A stretch of DNA of 64,000 nucleotides from Polyodon spathula (lineage: Eukaryota > Chordata > Actinopteri > Acipenseriformes > Polyodontidae), in assembly GCF_017654505.1 (NCBI RefSeq), contig NC_054547.1:26425975-26489974 (forward strand). The letters run 5' to 3'. The position numbers and the translations under genes were made by a program. Under the pieces are notes generated by a model that had not been told where the DNA came from, searched no databases, and saw only the letters and a list, made by a program, of their open reading frames with translations. Below, piece after piece: positions 1 to 11,344 of this stretch (position 1 is its first letter; each line of letters begins with the position of its first letter).

Positions 1-211
1 TCAAATTTACTTCAGTGATCTAGTTGCAATCAGATCTTGTTGCCTACAACAAAGGATGCAGCTGCTTAACTATGTCACATTTTGTATTTCATTTTTTAAA
101 TTTAGTTTTCATTCAGATATAACAAGAATAATTAATAACGGATGAAAAACAACTGTATCGCAAGAAAGAGAAAAAAGGGAGAAGGTAGAAAAGATGAGAG
201 AGGAGAGAGCG

Positions 212-283
<72 letters not shown>

Positions 284-2779
284 TCACGCTTTTCAATGAC
301 AGGAGATTATAAGATTATGGGATTGGAGTCTGCCTTAGTTGGTCAGCGTACAGCAGAAAGGTTTTCATGCTTTGAAGATTTTCTCCCTTGATGCCGACAG
401 AGGGGCAGCTTGTTACCGTACCATCAAAATCAGGAGTCTTGCCAACAAGGTGGCAACTGTCACATTTGAAACCTTAAAAAAACATGTAACAAAAAAATGC
501 ACAATAAATGTTAATAATGTGTAAGAAGATTGAAATGTTTAAGTATTTCAGGAAAAGAGGACTATTACAGGTCATTCTGATACCAGTACTCATTCTAGGG
601 TTACCGTGCTCTCGGGTGCTACCTCTGTACCAAGATAAAACAGATGCCAGATTTTGCTATGGAATTGTAGTTGACATAGGGATAGGTCCTGTCCAGAAAT
701 AGAAGCTACTCAGGTGTGATGCTTGCACGCCTGCATACATGCTGCATACATGATGCCCAGGACTCTGTTCCAAATATCAGCAGCACACTGGATTTTTTAA
801 ATGCAGTTTATTGAAAGATATTTAAACTGGACAGATCCACTGAAATCCCTTTTTTTTCTGTGGCTATCCTGCCCCAGTTATTGGGTTTGAAGTCTTTTGA
901 TTAGCAAAGGGAGGGGAAATTTAGTCAAGCCAAGAATTATGGCTTATATTGGAATTTGCCCAGGAGTCAACACCCCTCTGTCTTTGAAATATAAACTAAG
1001 ATGTATTTTCATAACTTTGAAGACTGAAGCATACATTTTGATAGTTAAAAAGCCAAGAAGCAATTGTATTTATTGATTGGAATATATATATTTTTTTTTG
1101 CAACCTTTTGAACCAGTGGAGACATTTTTGTTTACATGTATGTCACATAACCTACATCTATGTCCTCTTTTCTGCCGTTCACACTTAAAACTGCCTAATT
1201 TGATGATTAACAACATACTGTGGCCTGTGGCTGCAGTTCTATTAGCAGTACTGTTGGGTATAGGATTTGACACAGCAGTTCAAGAGGCTTTGGGCAGGAT
1301 TTTCAAAAGGTCATAAATGATAACTCCAACGTTAATCAAGAAATTGGTATGTAGCATTGTTTTTGGCATTTTCAAGCGGTTGTTATGTCTATTTTGTTCT
1401 TACATAATCCTTATGTGGTTTCCAAAGTTATGTTGATTTACAAAATAATGTTAATATCTTAACAAGCAGTGCTTCTTGTGACTATTCCTTTTGTTTGCGT
1501 GGGAATTAAAAAAAATTGCATTTATGCTAATTGGAAACTAGTGTCGGGTCAAATAGACCTGAAACCTAATAAGAGGGTTAAGCCCGTTCAAAGTAAAGTG
1601 TTTTTTTTTTTATTTGTTGTCCGATTTTTACCCACACACCAGATAATCGGAAACCAGCACTGTATATGTGAAGTTATCTACATAAATGTATATTCTGCAT
1701 GACAAAATGCACAATTTTAAATTAAGTTTATTATATATTATATACAAATTATGCACAAAATAGATATTCCCGTTATTTTTTTTATTTCATTTCCATTTGG
1801 TTGCTACTCGCAGGTTCCATTCATGCTTCCATCAATTTTTCTTGATCTCGTCAACATGCATTTTGATTAATGAGTTCCCCTTATTTAGTCATTGTGACAG
1901 GAAGTGATTTATGTGACCTGTGACAATTAAGCTTTTTAACGAGAAATGCGTTCATTAACACCCTAATGTATTGACTTAATTAACACATTTTGTTTGAAAA
2001 TCACTTGCTACTAAAACTCTTGTTACTATACCATGAGTTTGATACAATAACATTGTTTTTTGAAAATCCTGCCCTTCGTTTCCAAGTGTCATTTTCTATT
2101 CCGTCAATATGGCTATTTCTGTTCCAAAATGTATCACTCTCCCTGTCCAGCCTGGAAATCATTGGTGACTCTAAAATACATGCAGCCCGATGTGGAGGAG
2201 AGGAATGCTTTGCAGTGTTGTATTTTCAGAAGCATTAGTAGTTTTCAAAAGATACATCAATAAATGAGTGAAGGAACTTTACTGTCACCAGTGTTTTTGT
2301 GATGGAAACATCCCAGAAGGAAGTATTCAGGATGTCTGGTTATTACTCTGCTCTTATTTTAAGGTCTGGTTGCAGCAAACAATGATATATTTTATCAGAA
2401 TAATGTTTTGAAGATCATCCTGTTAGGACTTTATGTGTGTTATAAGGAGATGGAGTAAGTGCATGAAATGCTTGGCGTAGTGCCATAGAACAATGTAATA
2501 TTTTGATTATTTATGGTGTCTGTCAACTGTATACCTTAAATGTTATATTTCTTTCTTTCTCCCCTTGTGTTGAAATAACTTTAGTTGCTTTTTGTTAAAA
2601 GTAATCCGTGAAAAAAAAAAACGTCATTTCAGGGAAAAAATGGGGATGTTATTTTTATTTTTTCTGCTTTCTGAACAACAGCGGATCTTGAAATGTAATT
2701 TAACTAATAGAAGTAACAGGAGCATGTCTATTTGAAAACAACATAGTCACACATATGTTTTCAAGGAAGGAGGAAGGAG

Positions 2780-2781
<2 letters not shown>
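1..2781. other. AT-rich non-coding DNA, no gene seen
   Basis: Apart from the (GA)n tract near 200, this stretch holds only short ORFs with no recognisable domain, homopolymer runs, and no convincing splice-site-bounded exon. It reads like intron or intergenic DNA of a vertebrate. Confidence 0.6.
195..281. repeat. (GA)n microsatellite
   Basis: A purine tract of GA dinucleotides, slightly impure at its left edge (GAGC interruptions near 209-214) and pure to its right end. It creates a spurious Arg-Glu repeat ORF. Confidence 0.97.
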
Positions 2782-2848
<67 letters not shown>

Positions 2849-2860
2849 TATATATATATA
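2782..2860. repeat. (TA)n microsatellite
   Basis: An uninterrupted TA dinucleotide tract to about 2842, then a short break (TAATATTA) and further TA repeats. The tract can form a hairpin and may be polymorphic. Confidence 0.97.
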
Positions 2861-3067
2861 CTACATTGTTCTATATAGTCACATAGAATGCACAATATTA
2901 GATTTTATACCCCACTGGTGATGTAACAAACTTAGCATCAGTGTTGTCTGCTCATTGATAAAATAAGAATGCAGAAAGATAAACTCTGGAAGAATGTAGT
3001 AAATTTATAACAACAAATATGTTTCAGAGCATCATGTTCTGCATTAAATCTGCAAGTTTCTAAACAC

Positions 3068-3080
3068 TGCCACCTGTTGG
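3068..3080 (-). promoter_or_regulatory. Candidate CTCF-binding motif
   Basis: The plus strand reads TGCCACCTGTTGG, which is one mismatch from the reverse complement of the vertebrate CTCF core (consensus CCASYAGRKGGC). It is followed by ATGC, as are the two perfect matches at 8525 and 59807. This is motif evidence only. Confidence 0.3.
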
Positions 3081-3197
3081 ATGCTTTCATAATTATTTCT
3101 GTTAGGCTGAGGTATCAACTTCTCCACACATAGGTATTTGGTAGTGGTTCTTGCATATCCAAGAAAAATTAAGCATGCAGACTGATTTATGCACTGA

Positions 3198-3211
3198 CCC
3201 CTAGAGGGCAC
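3198..3211 (+). promoter_or_regulatory. Candidate CTCF-binding motif
   Basis: CCCCTAGAGGGCAC matches the CTCF core CCASYAGRKGGCAS except at the third base. It lies about 120 bases from the inverse-oriented motif at 3068. Occupancy cannot be inferred from sequence alone. Confidence 0.35.
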
Positions 3212-5508
3212 ACCCCCCTACAACAAGCTGAAGCCCTATTGCCAGGCCATTGTGGTAAGCTGACACTATAGTGGCCCACACTATATTTCTATTGTATTTT
3301 GTGATGATAAAGATGGCCAATACATTTCATACTGGGGGTAAAGACAGGCATAATATAGAATGAAAAGGTGTCATTATACCCTTCACTGTTTTCATCATTA
3401 AAAAACACCCCAAGTTTACCTGAAAGCTTTTAAATAAACACTGTAAATGATCCCATTGGGATGCAATGGGAGGGTTAGTTCAGCCGTTTTCCTTCAAAAT
3501 AGCACCTTGGCAACCAAAGTTAGTTGCCATGGTGATTTTTGTTCTGAACGTTGATATTCTAATAAAGATTCAGGCAGGCATAGGCCCCACTGCGTCAATA
3601 AACAATGTAAGTGAGCCACCCTTTGTCCGGTGTCAAGTCTTCAAGAGGCACCTGTGCTTGCACCAGGTAGTTTTGTTGGTGATTGTGGTAAGATAACTTA
3701 ACAGCTGAAACACATGCACTGAAGGTAAAGCAAACAGCGTGCATGTTTATCCAGGTATGTATCCTACAGAGCAACTATGATCCCTTGCCCAACATTGACT
3801 GACTTGAGTTGTCTGAAATGTAACTGAAAAGGCTGCTCCCCTAAATTTATTTGCATTCTCCCAGATTGCTGCTATTCAAGGCTCTGTGGGCCAGTTTTCA
3901 CTTCTGTATTAATGGAGGTACAACACAGTTGAGTACAACATTCATTTCCCCCTTAACCCCACTAAACTTTGGATTTTATTTAAAAGTAAGCAAGATAAAG
4001 CCAACACTATGGAACACATTTTTTCCATCTCTTGAACATAAGACAACATGTTGCAGCTGCATGTAGGTATTCTGCAAGGCGTGCAACACATTTTCTGAAA
4101 GCCGCTGTCACATGAGCAGATCAAACAGAGAAGTGCTATGAAGCCAGAGGAGATTAAAAAAAGAAATTGTCTCTTTTTATCAGTTGAATTTCACAGCGTT
4201 AAAGCCTCTTTGAGATATGCAGAAGATTTTTTTGTCAAAATGTTCATAAGATTTTAATTGAGAGACACAGAATCGTTTTCATCATTCAGCCTGATGAAAA
4301 GTTTATGCAAAGAGGAAAATGTGATATCTGTTATTTTGAAGAAAATAAAGGATCTAGTCAGTGCTCGTGTTTTTAAATTAGACAGACAGTCAATGAAAAA
4401 TTCATGCTATTATATTATTCCTTCTAAAATTATTATTTGTAGTTTAAACACCACACATTAACAATAGCTTTCTTGCTATTTTCATTTTACCAAGTACCGT
4501 ACTACTCTATCATAAAAATAACACAATATTAAAAACGAAAAATAGAGTCTGCTATTTGTGGTATTTTAAGGAAATATTAAAATCGCATGTTTAGATTATT
4601 TTTATTAAACGAGTGTCTTAGCAAGCACTAACAGAACACCATAACACAGTGTTTGTGTTACTTTTAGATTGGAAGGACCAGGCATAAGGGGACACCACTA
4701 AATAACAAATACAAATATTTAAAAAAAAAAAAAGAGCGCTTGAGACAATTCCAAGATCGCCTGCCACAGATTTTGCTTTACAACTGTTGCCATGGTGCTC
4801 CCAAAAATCTGTTCTAATTCCTGACGGAAGATTGCAAATTGTGGTCTTGCTCCTAACAGCACCATCTGTTTAATCATTAGCCTCATTAACTTGCACTTAA
4901 TTACGTCATGTCTCGTTGAGGCAACTGCTTTGATTTTCCCATGGTTATTGCTATCTCTATTCCTTTTCTTTTTTCGTGCTTGGCACATAGATTCCTGGCT
5001 TCCTGTTGCATGAGCCTACCTCAGGTGTCCGTTATTGTGCGAACGTACATGAAATTTTCTCTTTTTTTTTTTTGTACCATCCCATCCCTTTACCTGTAGG
5101 TGCTACACTCTCTTGGTATGCTGACCTTAACAAGAAGCTATTTGCTAAGTTTCATAAACACATTTACCTAGGGGAGAAGGGAAGACTCTGATTCTGTTTT
5201 ATCTAAAACTGGGGAATTACTCACTCCAGATATCTGATATATGTTTAAGTGACTTTGCAAGTCTATTTCTCAAATAAAAGATTGTCTGCCTCCTCAAGTC
5301 TTTGATTGAAATTGTGACAACAACTAAATACACAGAACCTAAGTGTAAATGTTAGCTTCCCCAGCTTGTATTATCATAGCACCAGTGAAAGGTCCAAACA
5401 CAATGATGAATGATTTCCTTTGATGATGGCAGCGTTGAAACGTATTCTGTATTCGTGAATATATAAGCTGCATCTCCCAGTTGAAAGATGGCTTGGGTCA
5501 CAATGGGG

Positions 5509-5610
5509 ACACCAAGACAGCAGTTCAGACAGACTTTGATAGAGGTCTCATCCTGTGTGCTCAGTTGGCAGGTGCTTCAGTATCCACCATTAAGAATTTT
5601 AGGATGAACA
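5509..5610 (+). pseudogene. Possible fragment of a Tc1/mariner-like helix-turn-helix
   Basis: One plus-strand frame reads TDFDRGLILCAQLAGASVST, which resembles the first helix-turn-helix of Tc1/mariner-like transposases (an acidic-Gly-x-Ile pattern followed by LAGxSVSxI). No terminal repeats or catalytic domain accompany it. It could equally be chance similarity, so confidence is low. Confidence 0.25.
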
Positions 5611-5787
5611 TACCATGGGAGCATTCTGAAGAAATGTGCTATTGTTGTTAATCATAGATGAATAGTCACATATCCCTTTATAACATATTGAAGACTGATC
5701 TTGTTGTTCCTTTTGAAATGATTCCAGATGTACCTGGTCTTGTATATACAGATATAGTATGGTTTTAATGTAGTGAGATGGGTATAT

Positions 5788-5791
5788 ATAT

Positions 5792-5870
<79 letters not shown>
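5788..5870. repeat. (TA)n microsatellite abutting a Tc1 element
   Basis: A long TA dinucleotide run ending in a short CA run, directly left of the Tc1-like transposon that starts at 5875. A second TA tract follows the transposon, so the element probably inserted into one original (TA)n tract, consistent with the TA target preference of Tc1/mariner elements. Confidence 0.95.
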
Positions 5871-5874
<4 letters not shown>

Positions 5875-5876
<2 letters not shown>

Positions 5877-6086
5877 GTGCCTTGCAAAAGTATTCAGACC
5901 CCTGACCAATTGTCTCATATTACCGAATTACAAATGGTACATTGAAATTTCATCTATTCGATATTTTATTTTAAAACACTTAAACTTAAAATCAGTTATT
6001 GTAAGGTGACATTGGTTTTATGTTGGGAAATATTTTTAAGAAAAATAAAAAGCTGAAATATCTTGCTTGCATAAGTATTCAACCCC
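5875..6086. repeat. Left terminal inverted repeat of the Tc1 element
   Basis: It pairs with 7279-7491 in inverted orientation over essentially the whole length. The outer and inner transposase-binding direct repeats lie near its two edges. Confidence 0.92.
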
Positions 6087-6092
6087 CACACA

Positions 6093-7109
6093 TTAATATT
6101 TGGTAGAGCCACCTTTCGCTGCAATAACAGCTTTTAGTCTTTTGGGGTATGTATGTACCAGCTTTGCACACAGTGTCGGAGTGATTTTGGCCCATTCTTC
6201 TTGGCAGATTTGCTCCAGGTTGTTCAGGTTGGTTGGACGCTTGTGGACCACAATTTTCAAATAGTGCCACAGATTCTCAGTGGGATTGAGATCAGGACTT
6301 TGATTGGGCCACTGTAGGACGTTCACCTTTTTGTTCTTGAACCACTCCAATGTTGCTTTGGCCTTGTGCTCGGGATCATTGTCCTGCTGAAAGGTGAATT
6401 TCCTCCCAAGCTTCAGTTTTTTAGCAGACTGAAGCAGATTCTCTTGCAGTATTTTCCTGTATTTTGCTCCATCCATTCTTCCTTCAATTGTAAAAAGATG
6501 CCTAGTCCCTGCTGATGAGAAGCATCCCCACAGCATGATGTTGCCACCACCATACTTCACTGTAGGGATGGTGTGTCTTGAGGCATGGGCAGTGTTAGGT
6601 TTGCGCCACACATAGCGCTTTGAGTTTTGGCCAAAAAGCTCTATCTTGGTCTCATCTGACCACAAAACCTTTTCCCACATCACAGCTGGGTCACTCTCAT
6701 GCTTCCTGGCAAACTCCAGACTTGCTTTCAGATGGTACTTTTTGAGTAATGGCTTCTTTCTTGCCACCCTCCCATACAGGCCAGTGTTAAGCAGAGCTCT
6801 TGATATGGTTGACTGGTGCACCATTACTCCACTCCCAGCCACTGAACTCTGTAGCTCCTTCAAAGTGATTGTTGGCCTCTCTGTGGCTTCTCTCACAAGT
6901 CTCCTTCTTGTTTGAGCGCTGAGTTTTGAGGGACAGCCTTTTCTTGGCAGTGCCTAGGTGGTGTGATGCAGCTTCCACTTCTTGATTATTGATCCAACTG
7001 TGCTCACTGGGATATCCAAACACTTGGATATTATTTTGTACCCTTTCCCTAATCTATGCATTTGTATTACTTTATCTCTAACTTCTGTTGAATGCTCTTT
7101 GGTCTTCAT
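6093..7109 (-). pseudogene. Tc1-like DDE transposase with one in-frame stop
   Basis: This frame encodes the transposase that would bind the terminal repeats and cut and paste the element at TA sites in the nucleus. Starting from the ATG at 7109 (MKTKEHSTEVRDKVIQMHRL) it spans 338 codons plus a terminal TAA, the usual length for Tc1 transposases. Residues 1-50 form the first helix-turn-helix, including GKGYKIISKCLDIP. A second helix-turn-helix spans about residues 65-115. The catalytic DD34E triad is present: Asp152 ([12 protein letters not shown]), Asp243 ([10 protein letters not shown]) and Glu278 ([11 protein letters not shown]), with 34 residues between the last two. The protein ends GGSTKY. 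The only lesion visible is a TAG at codon 52 (6954-6956), just after the first DNA-binding domain, so the longest uninterrupted frame starts at Met72 (6896). No frameshift is needed. The copy is therefore inactive as written, barring readthrough, but barely decayed. Confidence 0.93.
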
Positions 7110-7278
7110 TTTCCTTCAGATTCACAGCCTTACCAATGATCCTTCAACAGTGGGGTTTTTATCCAGAAAATGTGACAGCAACTTTAATGGTTCACAGGTG
7201 GAGGCCAATGGTAAGGTAATTGTGTCCTCGTTAGGGCAATTTCTTTCATCGGTGCAAACTGGGAGCTTCCATAGCACA

Positions 7279-7488
7279 GGGGGTGAATACTTATGCAAGC
7301 AAGATATTTCAGTTTTTTATTTTTCTTAAAAATATTTCCCGACATAAAACCAAAGTCACCTTACATTAGTTGATTCTGAATTTCAGTGTTTAAAAATAAA
7401 ATATCAAACAGAACGAAATTTCAATGTACCATTTGTAATTCGGTAATATGAGAGAATTGGTCAGGGGTCTGAATACTTTTGCATGGCA

Positions 7489-7491
<3 letters not shown>
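7279..7491. repeat. Right terminal inverted repeat of the Tc1 element
   Basis: The inverted partner of 5875-6086. Small differences (for example GGCACTG against CAGTGCC at the tip, and short substitutions in the A+T-rich middle) indicate limited divergence since insertion. Confidence 0.92.
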
Positions 7492-7528
<37 letters not shown>

Positions 7529-7568
7529 ATTATCGATATTCGATATATATATATTATATATATATATT
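7492..7568. repeat. Interrupted (TA)n microsatellite
   Basis: TA repeats with interruptions such as ATCGATATTCGAT, directly right of the Tc1 element. It is likely the other half of the TA tract into which the transposon inserted. Confidence 0.93.
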
Positions 7569-10500
7569 TGACCGTACACAGACCAAATGCATTTAAATTT
7601 AAAGAACATGTGCCTGAGGATGGCCAGTGACATCCCATACATCATTTTTAAATATGTGTTATTTTTCTTTTGTGTGCCTACCTACTGTCTTTGGTTTTCT
7701 CCTTTGTCTGCTCACTCTGCAAATGCAGGTAAGTCGTTTATTTTTTATTTTTATTAATTCATACTGAATTGTGGTAATCTGTCTTATTTGTAAATGTCAA
7801 GTCCATTATAAACCCTGCTGAGGAGAGCAGTGTTTTTACGATATTTATGTGAAGTTGAGGGGAGTCTGTGAAAGCATAACTATTTACTAAGCAATTATTT
7901 AAAATTTGGCACAGATGGGGTGAACTAGGGGTGAATAAATAATAACATTCATGAAACTGTTTCCCTGCTTTAGGCTAAATTGTACCTGGATGTCATTAGA
8001 CACTATATACATTTAAAATCCCTCCCAATTAGTAGACAAAGTGTTCCACTAACTTGCTAAACTGTTCTTTTCTACATACTTTGCTACCCTTGCATGTCTT
8101 ATTTCAGGAGTCTCTTGTCATTATTCTTTTTATTTTTTTTTGCAGTTTTCTGCAGTATCTAAAACTCCTTCACTTCCTTTATTGAGAGTGCCTTCTCATG
8201 TCAGGGCAGTCTCTCTCTTCAACACTTTGACTTCATCAAGAGTTTAAAAGGTTAAAGCAGCCTTCCCCTTTCCTTGTGTTATTCACAGAGAAGTTCTGAC
8301 TTGCAGTTTGTCTTGTGTAAGGATTAGGTTTCGTTTGATCATACCAGTAAATGGTGTCATTATATTTAATTGTTTTACAAAGGTAGGAAATGAACAGAAC
8401 TTAAAGGTGCAGCTGTACAGACTGAGCACTTTACCTTTTGACTGTATTGCATTTAGGTCCAGGTTCTGTATTTAGCCAGTCATTGTTGTAATTTTTTCCA
8501 TGTCGGTGGTGTCACACATCGGGGCTCCCTCTGGTGGATGCAATTTCTACCCCTTTTAAAGCTGTCAAATATGTTGTTGTTTTCTTTTTACAATCCTTAA
8601 AACTGTGTTCAAACAACTTGCATGTTTCAGAACACTACATAAAAAAATGCCATTGAACAGCTATGCAAACAAATAAAAATAAATAAAAAAAAAACCCGTT
8701 TTGACATTCTCTCTGTCTTTTAACGTTTTTTTTTGTTTGTTTTGTTTTTTTTTAAAGCAGTTGTTGCTGTGCACAACAGGTCAGTGGTTCAGGGTCTTCA
8801 TCATGTCAGGTTGTGCATGTTCATCTGAAGAAAAATATATAATCTGATACTAAAATCCACCCTCTGTAGCCAAGTTTCAAGCATAATTCTCCCTTCTGCC
8901 ACAAAAAGAGTCACGTTCTTATTTTCTATATAGTATAGTATAGTATAGTAGTGGTGTAGTCGAGGGTATAGGCCGGCGTTTACCCACTTTTAATTTGGGC
9001 AATATAGTGTTAACCTGCTTCTCATATAAGGGATACAGGGCCTCATTCACTAAACAGTGGTAACCCCCCAGTAAGTACTATTGACTAGCATCTTGACAGC
9101 ACAGTACACAAAAACAAGATAATCAATTCTGAAGTTCAGGCTAAACAGTTAACGAACAAGCAGGTCACAATCACAGGTTTGTTTAAAAAGAGCACAGAAA
9201 GTGGAGCAATACGTGATGTCAACAGGTTTGAATCAGTGGAAGCTTTTGTGCAGCGAACATACCGATGCAACGGCTGGTCAATGAAATATTACGAAGGTTT
9301 AATGATAAAATCCCTAATTGTGGAGTCCAAGGTTTCTGCTTTGTTGTCATCCTGCCACTGTGTTAAGACCCCTTTCTCTGTACTCAATTGGGTTGGATCT
9401 TTAATAATGAATGATACCACTAAACAAAGAACATTTCTAAATATGGTCTCACTTCTCAACACTGACACTCCCTTATAGTTTTATTTCAGATACATTAACC
9501 AAATGAAGGGCATTTAATTTCATGTTGAGATATTACTTCAAGATTTTAATACATAGGAGACAAATAGTAAAATAAAGAAACTGAGGCAACATTTTATATA
9601 AATCACTTTTATATAATTCACAGGTAGAATCTGTACTACATATCTTCTCTTCATGTAAGCTGAGCTGTGGAGTGTCGTTTTCCATTCAAGGTCAACTAGA
9701 CATTTTTAAGTAACAGATTCTGTTTCACAAAAGCACAAAACATAATAAAATGGTGTCTCTTTTGGAGTCCTAATGGCATAACAAAACATAATACTGTACT
9801 GAAAAAAGTACAAAAACAAATGAATCTTTTAAACTTTCTCTCCGGTCACGTCTTATACTTTAATATACATATACATACAACTTTTAAGTTAAAGTTTTAT
9901 TTATATTTAATAAGATGTGACCATAAAGAAAGAAAAAAAACAAAAAACATTTTAAGCCTTATTTAAAGTCTTTAACTAAGGCTTTAAACATAAACCTCTA
10001 GTTTCACAGACCCTGATTAGCACTGACCTTGGGTTAACTAATATTAGTTTAGATAACATTGCAAATGTTTGTAGTTTTTATTAATTTGCATTAACAATTG
10101 TGTACTGTAAACAATGTTTTATTTAGAATTGGATTTAAAGGGAAATTTAAAAATAGTTACAAAGCACCAACTCCATAAATAAATAGAACCGTACACACAT
10201 ACATTAAAAAGAATAGTGAGGATCATATACTTCCCAAATGATTTACTTTTCAAGCTTTCATTAGGCAAAATGTTACTTATTGGAAACGTTTTCCATATAT
10301 TCGTTACCTTTATTTGTGTGCTAACAAAACCTGAACAATAACTCCTAATCAGTGCTTTTTCTGCCGTGTTGTTTAATTTGTCCTGGCATTATTATTTTTT
10401 TTTAAATATTCAATATCGACTGCCTACTCATTTTGTAAAAATACCGCTGTTGCATTGTGCCTGAGTTTTTAATTAATTCAGATTTTCATTTTAACTGTTG

Positions 10501-10984
10501 AAAAAAACTAAAAACCTACCAGTATAAATTACCGGCAGTTACCAGTGCTATATTTTGAATGCAGTTTATTCATATTGTCACTTTACAGTGCTGGCAGGAT
10601 GCAGCCTGCTTGTTTCTCTCCCGGCCTGTATAAATATTAAAAGCGAACCTCACCACACAAGTTCTTTTAGTATACTCTGTCTCTCCCTGTTGTTGTTTTG
10701 TTTTTTTCGTGTCTGTGATAAAACTCACAAATCACTATTTTCCTCAAGGTTTTCTGTGATCAGTGATCAGAAATCTGTCTTTGCTTCCCACCTGCTGCTT
10801 GAGACGCTATGATTACAGAACAGTGCTACAGGCTAGAAAGATGTTTCTATTTCCTTAGCAATGGTCTTAGCAACCATGGCAGGAACCTGTTTATGTGCAA
10901 AATGACAAGATGACTGCGTGTGTTAGAGAGGCGCTGTATGTATTGAAAATTTTTTAAAAAATTGTTATCGATTTTATCATAAAG
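7569..10984. other. Non-coding DNA with small repeat traces, no gene seen
   Basis: Contains a short (TATAG)n run at about 8932-8950, a CTCF-like motif at 8525, and at 8945 a GTGGTGTAGTCGAGGGTATA stretch reminiscent of the tip of a hAT-type repeat, for which I could find no partner end. The 99-codon ORF at 9179-9478 has no recognisable domain. Confidence 0.5.
8525..8537 (-). promoter_or_regulatory. Candidate CTCF-binding motif
   Basis: The plus strand reads CTCCCTCTGGTGG; its reverse complement CCACCAGAGGGAG is a full match to the CCASYAGRKGG core. The flanks GGGG and ATGC are shared with the motif at 59807. Sequence match only. Confidence 0.4.
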
Positions 10985-11155
10985 ACAATGACTCGTTAGG
11001 TGGAGACTTTTTTGCGTGACTCCTGTCCAGTCACATCTTTTGAACAGGGAGTTGAGTCTTTCCTTGCAGGGACTCGAGTCGTTTGATGGCAATGACTTGA
11101 GTCGAGTCACGTAAAATTGCAAATTGATGTCGAGTTGAGTCATTGACTCGAGTTA
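10985..11155. mobile_element. Fragment of a repeat with dense GACTC/GAGTC motifs
   Basis: About 170 bp contain roughly ten GACTC or GAGTC pentamers, several as the palindrome GACTCGAGTC or close variants. Such clustered short motifs in both orientations are typical of subterminal transposase-binding repeats in hAT- and CACTA-like transposons. Read from the right on the minus strand it starts CAGTTGTAATAACTCGAG, a plausible hAT-like tip. No opposite end or target duplication was found, so class assignment is inference. Confidence 0.4.
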
Positions 11156-11180
11156 TTACAACTGTAGTATTGCCCTAAAG

Positions 11181-11336
11181 CAGTGGTGCACAACTGGTTT
11201 GTGTTCTAACCATACCCTAAATTGGTTAATTGGACCAATTGAGCTTCTAATAAGGTCCAATAAAGTACTTTAGAGTGCAGTTTGAATAAAAACCTGCAGG
11301 GACACCGGCCCTCCAGGACCGAGTTGTGCACCACTG
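11181..11336. mobile_element. hAT-type MITE with perfect 15-bp TIRs and 8-bp TSD
   Basis: The 156-bp element begins CAGTGGTGCACAACT and ends with its exact reverse complement AGTTGTGCACCACTG. It is flanked on both sides by the same 8 bases, CCCTAAAG (11173-11180 and 11337-11344). An 8-bp duplication and CAGTGGT-type tips identify the hAT superfamily. It has no coding capacity and would have been mobilised in trans by a hAT transposase. The perfect TIRs and duplication suggest a fairly recent insertion. Confidence 0.9.
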
Positions 11337-11344
11337 CCCTAAAG

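Larger units (their letters stand above)
2861..5480. other. Non-coding DNA, no gene seen
   Basis: No supported gene. Short ORFs at 3466-3696, 3851-4066 and 4719-4988 show no domain and are low-complexity or chance ORFs. Two CTCF-like motifs lie at 3068 and 3198 (listed separately). Confidence 0.55.
5875..7491 (-). mobile_element. Tc1-like DNA transposon, nearly complete, long IR/DR ends
   Basis: The element is 1,617 bp and bounded by terminal inverted repeats of about 210 bp that begin CAGTGCC(T/A)TGCAAAAG at both ends. Each end carries an outer direct repeat (TTGCAAAAGTATTCAGACCC, near 5882 and 7467) and an inner one (TTGCATAAGTATTCA, near 6066 and 7285), which is the IR/DR layout of Sleeping Beauty-type Tc1 elements. 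A TA follows the right end; the left end abuts CACACA next to the TA tract, so the target duplication is imperfect there. The single transposase gene lies on the minus strand and is broken only by one stop codon. The two ends remain very similar over their full length, so this is the youngest-looking Tc1 copy in the window. I cannot assign a named family. Confidence 0.95.

Noticed and set aside
5652..6009. ORFs with long Ile-Tyr runs on both strands (also at 7390-7645, 12157-12450, 24835-25242, 42483-42697, 59075-59313)
   Set aside because: Translations of (TA)n or (TC)n/(GA)n microsatellites; no domain and no conserved sequence outside the repeat.
7720..7735. Good-looking splice donor CAG/GTAAGT after a pyrimidine-rich stretch
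   Set aside because: No open, domain-bearing or plausible exon precedes it; isolated splice-like motifs are common in 64 kb.
9179..9478. 99-codon ORF
   Set aside because: No recognisable domain, no splice context, and length compatible with chance.
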